Assembly (NCBI GenBank): GCA_904501705.1
Contig: CAJGCA010000049.1
Coordinates: 1 to 13,131, forward strand
DNA: 13,131 bases
Reading direction: 5' to 3'
Origin: Clostridiaceae bacterium
GTDB taxonomy: Bacteria; Bacillota; Clostridia; Oscillospirales; Acutalibacteraceae
The notes beneath the pieces are model-generated. The model ran no database searches. It was not told where the DNA came from and was given only the letters and a program-made list of their open reading frames with translations. A program made the position numbers and the translations under genes. Below are positions 6,650-12,161 of the stretch, piece by piece (position 1 is the first letter of the stretch; every line of letters starts with the position of its first letter).

Positions 6650-8143
6650 TTATTCGCCCGTGTTGCCGCCATCACCGTTGCCTTCGGCGGCGTCGGCAGC
6701 AGTCGTTGTGGTGGCCTCTCCGTCGACGGTTTCACTCGACGACGAGGTCGACCCTTCCGTTTCGGTGTCGGTCGAGGTTGTTGCATCCGCATCCTGCGAC
6801 GCCGAAGGGTCGGTATCCGTCGACGTAGTCGAGCTGTCCGAGGACGGTTCGGTTGTGGATTCTGTATCCAGTGCAGAAGTCGTGGTGGTCGTCGTACTAC
6901 CCGTCGTGGTGGTCGTCGTGCTACCCGTCGTCGTGCTACCTGCCGTGCTACCCGTCGTGTTAGCGGACGTGTAGACTGTGGGCACGCGGCTCTTCGAGGT
7001 CGTGCCTAAGGTCTGCGCGCCCTCCTCGTAAATGAAGTTGTGCAAAACCTGTGTGGCGAGGTCCATATCGTAATGCCAGACCCAGCCGTGTCCGTCGTGC
7101 CAGTCGCCGCCCTGCGCCTTGCATTCCTTGGACGGCAGACCAAACTGCTCGAAGGTTGGCGAGGAAGTCAGCGCCCACCGCGCAATGCTCATCAGTTCGC
7201 TGTTGGACAGCGTGGTGTGCATCATCTCCAATGACTGGCTGATAAGCGAGGGGAATTTGGTCAGCGGCATATCCTTAACCTCGGCGAACATCGCCTCGAG
7301 CACTTCCTTCTGACGGTTGCCGCGGTCGATATCCGAGCCGGTGTAACGGTTACGGGAATACGCAAGCGCCTGTGCGCCGTTGAGTCGCACGTAGCCCGCC
7401 GTCGCGTTGACATAACCGAGATGGCGCAGACTCGGGCCGTAATAGTTGTTCATAATATTCAGCTCCGCCGGCGACACATCGATCATCACACCGCCGACGA
7501 GGTCAACGAGCTTCGCGAACTCATAGAAGTTCACGTACGCGTAATCGGCGATATTCATCCCGAAGTTCTGGTTGATCGTCTTGACCGCCAACTTCGCCTT
7601 GCCGTAGGACCACGCGTGGGTGATCTTGCTCTGCCCATGGCCCTCGATCTTCACGAGCGAGTCGCGCGCAATGCTGGTGAGCTTAATTTTATTATGCACA
7701 CGGTCAATCGTCAAAATGATCATTGCGTCCGAGCGACCGGAGTCGTCGTCCGCGCGCGTATCAAGTCCGAACAGTGCGATGTTCTGCACGTCCTTAGAAT
7801 CGGGTAGATCGGAGTTAATACCGATATCCCCTTCGCTAAGCTCGCTCTCGCGCTGGATCTTGCCCAGCCAACCGCTAATCAGCGTTACCGCGGTCACGAT
7901 GAGCGCCAGCAACACCGCACCGGCGGAAATGCCGATGGCGAGAAACATCTTTTTCTGCTTTTCGGTCAGCTTTTTGCGCTTGGTCGCGCCCTTAGCGCTC
8001 AGATGTACCTGCGCGGGGGCTTTTTCGGCCGTTTTTTTCGTCTTCTTTTTTTCGTCGGTCTTTTCCGCGTCCTGAGAAGCACCGCACCAAGGACATACTG
8101 CTTGATCTTTGCGGATGCGTTTTCCGCAATTCGGACAGCACAT
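6650..8143 (-). CDS. LCP (LytR-CpsA-Psr) family glycan ligase with N-terminal zinc ribbon and Thr/Ser-rich tail
   Basis: 497 residues from the ATG at 8143. In order: a putative zinc ribbon with CPNC (3-6) and CPWC (17-20); a very Lys-rich cytosolic linker (about 30-66); one membrane helix (about 67-93), type II topology; the extracellular LCP domain (about 120-285) with IALFGLDTRADDDSGRSDAMI, LTSIARDS and ALAYSRNRYTGSDIDRGNRQ; and a low-complexity Thr/Ser/Asp/Glu tail (about 385-497). LCP proteins transfer lipid-linked glycans such as wall teichoic acid or capsule onto peptidoglycan; the Arg and Asp residues above are in the pyrophosphate-binding positions. It heads the glycan operon. A TTG at 8167 would add eight residues but lacks a ribosome site, whereas AAGAGG precedes the ATG by nine bases. 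SIARDS has Ala where many members have Pro. Confidence 0.94.
   Translation of the reverse strand: MCCPNCGKRIRKDQAVCPWCGASQDAEKTDEKKKTKKTAEKAPAQVHLSAKGATKRKKLTEKQKKMFLAIGISAGAVLLALIVTAVTLISGWLGKIQRESELSEGDIGINSDLPDSKDVQNIALFGLDTRADDDSGRSDAMIILTIDRVHNKIKLTSIARDSLVKIEGHGQSKITHAWSYGKAKLAVKTINQNFGMNIADYAYVNFYEFAKLVDLVGGVMIDVSPAELNIMNNYYGPSLRHLGYVNATAGYVRLNGAQALAYSRNRYTGSDIDRGNRQKEVLEAMFAEVKDMPLTKFPSLISQSLEMMHTTLSNSELMSIARWALTSSPTFEQFGLPSKECKAQGGDWHDGHGWVWHYDMDLATQVLHNFIYEEGAQTLGTTSKSRVPTVYTSANTTGSTAGSTTTGSTTTTTTGSTTTTTTSALDTESTTEPSSDSSTTSTDTDPSASQDADATTSTDTETEGSTSSSSETVDGEATTTTAADAAEGNGDGGNTGE
6879..6953. repeat. Short imperfect tandem repeats encoding the Thr-rich tail
   Basis: Two adjacent 24-bp copies (6879-6902 and 6903-6926) differ at one base, followed by shortened versions (6927-6941 and 6942-6953). 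All lengths are multiples of three. On the coding (-) strand they give GSTTTTTT-type units in the LCP protein tail, so changes in copy number would lengthen or shorten the tail without breaking the frame. Confidence 0.85.
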
Positions 8144-8169
8144 AGGTGAATTCCTCTTTTCTTTCAACT

Positions 8170-8183
8170 CATTGTCGACAATG
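8170..8183. promoter_or_regulatory. 14-bp palindrome in the glycan-operon leader
   Basis: CATTGTCGACAATG is a perfect palindrome in the transcribed leader, 27-40 bases upstream of the LCP start codon. It could be a repressor site or, in RNA, a 5-bp hairpin with a TCGA loop. No regulator is encoded nearby, so its role is open. Confidence 0.4.
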
Positions 8184-8269
8184 CGACAAAGACAGTTTTA
8201 CTTTTCCTCATAAACACAAAAATACTCGCGTGTACAACAAAAGGGCATAAATCGACATTGTACAGTCGC

Positions 8270-8298
8270 ATTATAGCACACAGGGGGTGCTTTGGCAA
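8270..8298 (-). promoter_or_regulatory. Strong extended -10 sigma-A promoter of the glycan operon
   Basis: Read on the - strand: TTGCCA (8293-8298), 17-base spacer ending in TGC (extended -10), and a perfect TATAAT (8270-8275). The predicted start is near 8263, giving a leader of about 120 bases before the LCP gene. No other clear promoter was seen in the operon down to 4092. Confidence 0.88.
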
Positions 8299-8320
8299 TC
8301 CTTTTTTGCCGTACGCAGTC

Positions 8321-8344
8321 AATCGTTACAGTTTTGTAACGATT
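8321..8344. promoter_or_regulatory. 10-bp perfect inverted repeat upstream of the glycan-operon promoter
   Basis: Arms AATCGTTACA (8321-8330) and TGTAACGATT (8335-8344) are separated by GTTT. The nearer arm ends 22 bases before the -35 of the glycan operon. No T tract follows on either strand that would make it a typical terminator, so an operator or activator site is a reasonable guess. Confidence 0.45.
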
Positions 8345-8365
8345 TTCACAAGACGAACAAAAGCC

Positions 8366-8405
8366 AAAAAAGCGGGAAATCCCCTCGGGGATTTCCCGCT
8401 TTTTA
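8366..8405 (-). terminator. Intrinsic terminator of the pseudouridine synthase gene
   Basis: Long inverted repeat: A-run and GCGGGAAATCCCC (8366-8384) pairing with GGGGATTTCCCGC and T-run (8387-8404) around a two-base TC centre. On the - strand the A run 8366-8371 gives the T tract. The stem overlaps the TAA stop codon at 8403-8405. Confidence 0.9.
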
Positions 8406-9098
8406 CGGCTCCTCAATTGTTGGCGCAGTCAGATCGACCCCGCGAAACAGGTTCCACGGAAAGCTGTCGGGCGGCGGACAGGACTCGTCCACCGAAGCCG
8501 CCGTCAACGGGTGACGAAACGCCAGATGATACGACCAAAGCCCGAGACCGCTGAGCTTTTGAGCGGGGACACCACCGTACTTCTCATCCCCGAGCAGCGG
8601 CAGCCGCCGCGAGGAGAACTGCACACGGATCTGATGAGTACGCCCCGTGTGCAGGCGCACCTTGACGAGGCTCAGCGGCACGCCGTCCTGTTGCACCGTC
8701 GCGAGCACGCGATAGGAGAGTGACGCATCCTTCGCGCCGCGCGTGTTGGGGGCGACGACGCGGGACTTGCACCGCGCGGAGTCTTTGAACAGCCAATCCT
8801 CCCACGTCCCCGCGGGCTGTGTCGGCACACCGCACACCACCGCGAGATATTCCTTAACGATGCGGTGTCCCGCCATCTGCTTATACAGCCCCGGGGTCGC
8901 CTTGCCGCTCTTGGAATACACCATCACCCCGCCGACCGGCTGGTCGAGGCGGTGGATGACATCGATACGGTAGGCGCGTGTCTGCTTTTTGAGCAGATCG
9001 GGCATATTGCGTCGCTTGCCCGGCTCGGGCGCGGACAGCACCCCGACGGGCTTGACGCACACCACAAGGGATTTATCTTCATATAGTACAGGGATCAT
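8403..9098 (-). CDS. RluA-family RNA pseudouridine synthase
   Basis: 231 residues without an S4 RNA-binding domain, as in the small RluA-type synthases. These enzymes isomerise specific uridines in rRNA or tRNA to pseudouridine. Visible: the N-terminal YEDKSLVVCVKPVGVLS strand pair (6-22); the catalytic motif HRLDQPVGGVMVYSKS (49-64) with the nucleophile Asp52; VKEYLAVV (81-88); and the conserved RLHTGRTHQIRVQFSSRRLPLLGDEKYGG block (148-176). An ATG at 9119 is in frame but would lie only about 5 bases from the predicted transcript start and has no ribosome site; the ATG at 9098 has AAAGGAAG at the right distance and begins at the conserved strand. It is a single-gene unit, divergent from the asparagine operon. 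The exact uridine modified cannot be predicted. Confidence 0.92.
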   Translation of the reverse strand: MIPVLYEDKSLVVCVKPVGVLSAPEPGKRRNMPDLLKKQTRAYRIDVIHRLDQPVGGVMVYSKSGKATPGLYKQMAGHRIVKEYLAVVCGVPTQPAGTWEDWLFKDSARCKSRVVAPNTRGAKDASLSYRVLATVQQDGVPLSLVKVRLHTGRTHQIRVQFSSRRLPLLGDEKYGGVPAQKLSGLGLWSYHLAFRHPLTAASVDESCPPPDSFPWNLFRGVDLTAPTIEEP

Positions 9099-9130
9099 AG
9101 ATGGTGCTTCCTTTGTCATTTGATGCTTTT

Positions 9131-9159
9131 ACTATACCAAATTCCCGATAATATTGCAA
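9131..9159 (-). promoter_or_regulatory. Sigma-A promoter for the pseudouridine synthase gene
   Basis: Read on the - strand: TTGCAA (9154-9159), 17-base spacer, TATAGT (9131-9136). The predicted start near 9124 gives a leader of about 26 bases to the preferred ATG at 9098. Confidence 0.75.
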
Positions 9160-9166
9160 GCCGTGC

Positions 9167-9195
9167 TTGACAAAGTCGCGGGTTTGTGGTACTGT
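9167..9195 (+). promoter_or_regulatory. Sigma-A promoter of the asnS-asnA operon
   Basis: Consensus TTGACA (9167-9172), 17-base spacer, TACTGT (9190-9195). The predicted start is near 9202, just before the T-box leader. Its -35 is only 7 bases from the -35 of the divergent pseudouridine synthase promoter. Confidence 0.85.
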
Positions 9196-9201
9196 AACTC
9201 T

Positions 9202-9487
9202 TGTAAAAAGACGGTGACGGAGAGAAGTACCGCAGCGTGAGCACCCACAGCGAGTCGGGGACGGTGTAAGCCCGACGGAAACGCCCCTGCGCGAATAACA
9301 CTCCCGAGTCGCAACCTGAACCCCAGTACCTGGTACGTTATGGGCAGTAGGCGCGCCGTGTGTCCGCGTTAAGGACGACGCTTTGTCAGAAGCTGGAGAG
9401 GTCTGCCGACAAACGGCGGGCAATTTAGGTGGCACCGCGAACAGTGAGCTGTTCGTCCTAAGAGATTGGGACGAATGGCTTTTTTTG
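9202..9487 (+). ncRNA. Asparagine T-box riboswitch leader
   Basis: A tRNA-sensing leader that lets transcription continue when uncharged tRNA-Asn binds. Stem I shows the conserved distal part (AGCGAG bulge at 9249-9254, then GGGGACGGTGTAAGCCC at 9257-9273). The specifier codon is best read as AAC (Asn) at 9297-9299, followed by the usual A. The T-box AGGTGGCACCGCG is at 9427-9439; its TGGC bulge can pair with an NCCA end whose discriminator is G, as in bacterial tRNA-Asn. The antiterminator is CGAACAG (9438-9444) with CTGTTCG (9449-9455), plus AGG (9427-9429) with CCT (9457-9459). The competing terminator pairs 9447-9458 with 9469-9480, followed by seven T (9480-9486). Both folds use 9449-9458, so they are mutually exclusive. 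Confidence 0.95.
9447..9486 (+). terminator. Regulated terminator of the Asn T-box
   Basis: A 12-bp stem (9447-9458 with 9469-9480, including two G-U pairs) with a 10-base loop, then T7 (9480-9486). It forms when charged tRNA-Asn is abundant and stops transcription before asnS. Confidence 0.92.
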
Positions 9488-9529
9488 TTTGTCATATACT
9501 AATTACTAACCGAAAAGGAGAAATACACG

Positions 9530-10900
9530 ATGAAACACACCGACATTCAAGTTCTGCGCTCCGACGCGTCCTATATCGGCACCGAGGTGACCGTGTGCGG
9601 TTGGGTGCGCACCTCCCGCGACTCCAAGAACGTGGCGTTCCTCGAGCTCAACGACGGCACCTCGCTCAAGCACCTGCAGATCGTGCTCGACAAGGAGACG
9701 ATGCCCGATGTGAGCGCTTATATGCCGATCGGCACCTCTCTCAAGGTCGTCGGCACGCTGGTCGCCAGCGAGCGAAACGTGGTTGAGATCAACGCCAAAG
9801 AAGTGACGGTGCTCGGCGTGTGCCCCGGCGAATACCCCCTGCAGAAGAAGCGCCACACGCTGGAGTTTTTGCGCACCATCCCCCATCTGCGCGTGCGCAC
9901 CAACACTTTTAACGCCATCTTCCGCGTGCGCAGCGTGATGGCGAGCGCCATCCACCGCTATTTTCAGGAACGTAACTACGTCTACGTCAACACCCCGCTG
10001 ATCACTGCGAGCGACTGCGAGGGTGCGGGCGAGATGTTCAAGGTCACCACCATCGGCTATTCCGAGGACTACAAGAACGCCGAGGAATACTACGCCGCCG
10101 ACTTCTTCGGCAAGCGCGCGGGGCTGAGCGTCTCCGGTCAGCTCGAGGGCGAGATGGCCGCAACCGCATTCGGTAAGATCTACACCTTCGGCCCGTCCTT
10201 CCGCGCTGAGAACAGCAACACCCCCCGCCACGTCGCGGAGTTCTGGCACGTCGAGCCCGAGGTCGCGTTCGCGGAGCTTGACGACATTATCGAGATCGCC
10301 GAAGAGATGATCAAGTATATCATCTCCGCCGTGATGGAGGAATGCCCCGAGGAGCTCGAGTTCTTCGAGAAATTCTTCGAGGCGGGTCTGCGCGATAAGC
10401 TGACGAGCGTGGTTGAGAACGAATTTAAGGTGCTCGACTACACCGAAGCCATCGAGATCCTCGAAAAGGCGGACGTCGACTTTAAATACCCCGTCAGCTG
10501 GGGCTGCGACCTGCAGACCGAGCACGAGCGCTACATCACCGAGCAGGTGTTCAAAAAGCCCGTGTTTGTGACCAACTACCCGAAGGATATCAAATCCTTC
10601 TATATGAAGCAGAACCCCGACGGCAAGACGGTCGCCGCGACCGACCTGCTCGTGCCCGGCGTCGGCGAGATCATCGGCTGCTCCGAGCGTGAGGCGGATC
10701 TTGACAAGCTGCTGAGCGCGATGAACGAGCGCGGGATGAACCTCGAGGACTACGCCGACTACCTCGATCTGCGCCGCTTCGGCTCGGTGCCCCACTCGGG
10801 CTTCGGTCTCGGCTTCGAGCGCATCATTATGTACGTGACGGGTGTCGCGAACATCCGCGATGTCCAGCTCTTCCCCCGCACCGTCGGCGGTATTCGATAA
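9530..10900 (+). CDS. asnS: Asparaginyl-tRNA synthetase
   Basis: 456 residues, close to E. coli AsnRS (466). This class IIb synthetase joins asparagine to tRNA-Asn using ATP. The N-terminal OB-fold anticodon-binding domain (about 17-100) starts with VTVCGWVRTSRDSKNVAFLELNDG. The catalytic core has motif 2 with the signature GPSFRAENSNTPRHVAEFWHVEPE (221-244); Asn at the AENSNT positions favours AsnRS over AspRS. Motif 3 is GFGLGFERIIMYVTGVANIRDVQLFPRT (424-451). The ATG start at 9530 has AAAAGGAG at 9513-9520. It is the first gene after the T-box leader and is followed 25 bases later by asnA. A dedicated AsnRS means Asn-tRNA does not have to be made by transamidation of Asp-tRNA. Confidence 0.97.
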   Translation: MKHTDIQVLRSDASYIGTEVTVCGWVRTSRDSKNVAFLELNDGTSLKHLQIVLDKETMPDVSAYMPIGTSLKVVGTLVASERNVVEINAKEVTVLGVCPGEYPLQKKRHTLEFLRTIPHLRVRTNTFNAIFRVRSVMASAIHRYFQERNYVYVNTPLITASDCEGAGEMFKVTTIGYSEDYKNAEEYYAADFFGKRAGLSVSGQLEGEMAATAFGKIYTFGPSFRAENSNTPRHVAEFWHVEPEVAFAELDDIIEIAEEMIKYIISAVMEECPEELEFFEKFFEAGLRDKLTSVVENEFKVLDYTEAIEILEKADVDFKYPVSWGCDLQTEHERYITEQVFKKPVFVTNYPKDIKSFYMKQNPDGKTVAATDLLVPGVGEIIGCSEREADLDKLLSAMNERGMNLEDYADYLDLRRFGSVPHSGFGLGFERIIMYVTGVANIRDVQLFPRTVGGIR

Positions 10901-10925
10901 TTCCCCTCAAAGGAGTTGACTTTTT

Positions 10926-11936
10926 ATGCGACAGTGTCAGTTTGTCCCCGGGTATGACCCAAAACTGAATCTGCGGCAAACCCAGCGTGCCATTAAGATC
11001 GTCAAGGACACCTTTCAGGTGCTGCTCGCGCAGGCACTGCACCTCGAGCGCGTCACCGCCCCCGTGCTGGTAACGAGTGACGCCGGCATCAACGACGACC
11101 TCAGCGGCATCGAACGCAAGGTGGATTTTACCATTAAGAGTATGGATGAGGCGCACGCCGAGGTGGTGCAGTCGCTCGCCAAATGGAAACGTGTGGCGCT
11201 GAAGCGCTACGGCTTTGAGGCGGGCGAGGGCATCTACACCGATATGAACGCGATCCGCCGCGACGACGATATGGACAACACCCATTCCATCTTCGTCGAT
11301 CAGTGGGACTGGGAGGCGGTCATCACCACCGAGCAGCGCACCACCGACTATCTCAAAGACACGGTGCGTCGCATCGTGGGGGCGATCGCCGACACCAATC
11401 GTCTCTTGCAACAGAAATACCCTCTGCTCTGCGCAAGCATTCGCGAGGATGTCTATTTCATCACCGCGCAGGAGCTTGCCGACCGCTACCCCGAAATGAG
11501 CGGAAAAGAGCGCGAGGATACCATCACCCGTGAATACGGCACGGTGTTCCTCATGCAAATCGGCGGCCCGCTCGCTGACGGCAAACCGCACGACAGCCGC
11601 GCGCCCGACTACGACGACTGGATGCTCAACGGCGACCTGCTCCTGTGGAACGAAACCCTCGGCCACGCGCTGGAGATCAGCTCGATGGGTATCCGCGTCG
11701 ATGCCGACGCGCTCGCACGCCAGCTCGCCGCCGCGGGAGCGACCGAGCGGATGCGCTTCTCCTATCACCAGAGCATCGCCGACGGCTCACTGCCGCTGAC
11801 CATTGGCGGCGGCATCGGGCAGTCCCGTCTGTGTATGCTGATGCTGCAAAAGGCGCACATCGGCGAGGTACAGGTCTCGATCTGGCCTGAAGATATGATC
11901 GTCTCCTGCCTCGAACACAACATCCCGCTACTGTAA
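10926..11936 (+). CDS. asnA: Aspartate-ammonia ligase (AsnA-type asparagine synthetase)
   Basis: 336 residues, like E. coli AsnA (330). It makes asparagine from aspartate, ammonia and ATP (AMP-forming); the fold is related to class II aminoacyl-tRNA synthetases. Family landmarks: an N-terminal helix region with FVPGYDPKLNLRQTQRAIKIVKDTF (6-30), VTAPVLVTSDAGINDDLSGIERKV (43-66), GIYTDMNAIRRDDDMDNTHSIFVDQWDWE (102-130), and the C-terminal nucleotide-site LTIGGGIGQSRLCMLMLQK (291-309), equivalent to motif 3. The ATG start at 10926 has AAAGGAG ten bases upstream. It shares the transcript of asnS and so the Asn T-box control, which makes sense: uncharged tRNA-Asn would raise both the synthetase and the amino acid supply. 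A terminator follows at once. Confidence 0.97.
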   Translation: MRQCQFVPGYDPKLNLRQTQRAIKIVKDTFQVLLAQALHLERVTAPVLVTSDAGINDDLSGIERKVDFTIKSMDEAHAEVVQSLAKWKRVALKRYGFEAGEGIYTDMNAIRRDDDMDNTHSIFVDQWDWEAVITTEQRTTDYLKDTVRRIVGAIADTNRLLQQKYPLLCASIREDVYFITAQELADRYPEMSGKEREDTITREYGTVFLMQIGGPLADGKPHDSRAPDYDDWMLNGDLLLWNETLGHALEISSMGIRVDADALARQLAAAGATERMRFSYHQSIADGSLPLTIGGGIGQSRLCMLMLQKAHIGEVQVSIWPEDMIVSCLEHNIPLL

Positions 11937-11952
11937 AAATATACAAAATTCG

Positions 11953-11990
11953 CCACCGAAAGAGTATATAATCTCTTTCGGTGGTTTTTT
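11953..11990 (+). terminator. Intrinsic terminator of asnS-asnA
   Basis: A 12-bp perfect inverted repeat (11953-11964 and 11973-11984) with an 8-base AT loop, followed by six T (11985-11990), 16 bases past the asnA stop codon. Confidence 0.93.
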
Positions 11991-12027
11991 ATACAAAAAG
12001 CATGCGCTATTAACCCGTTTTTTCTAC

Positions 12028-12056
12028 TTGTCAACACTCGGCAGACATGCTACAAT
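12028..12056 (+). promoter_or_regulatory. Extended -10 sigma-A promoter of the Na/Pi cotransporter gene
   Basis: TTGTCA (12028-12033), 17-base spacer ending in TGC (extended -10), TACAAT (12051-12056). The predicted start is near 12063, about 100 bases before the ATG. No Pho-box-like direct repeat was recognised around it. Confidence 0.82.
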
Positions 12057-12087
12057 TTCCTTTGATGAAAAGTGAATGAATTTTGAA

Positions 12088-12105
12088 CAACAAAGGCATT
12101 TGTTG
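12088..12105 (+). other. Small inverted repeat in the Na/Pi cotransporter leader
   Basis: CAACAAA (12088-12094) and TTTGTTG (12099-12105) are perfect 7-bp arms around GGCA, in the predicted 5' untranslated region. It is AT-rich and weak; it could be a leader hairpin or protein site, or chance. Confidence 0.3.
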
Positions 12106-12161
12106 CCTATCATTATATACCGAATATACGATAGTAAAGAATGGAAAGGAAGAAAAAAGCT

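Noticed and set aside
8198..8248. 16-residue Cys-rich upstream ORF (MPFCCTREYFCVYEEK) in the glycan-operon leader
   Set aside because: It sits in the right place for a leader peptide, but there is no ribosome site before its ATG and no attenuator hairpin with a T tract follows it.
8403..9098. HRLDQPVGG instead of the more usual HRLDRxTSG in the pseudouridine synthase
   Set aside because: The catalytic Asp and the rest of the fold are intact, and as far as I recall this variant is common in clostridial RluA-type proteins, so it is not a sign of lost activity.
9506..10795. Long open frame on the - strand opposite asnS (429 residues)
   Set aside because: It is antisense to an intact AsnRS and its sequence is low-complexity in His, Val, Leu and Asp, as expected from the reverse of a codon-biased gene. 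The same applies to 10827-11768 opposite asnA and 12024-13013 opposite the transporter.
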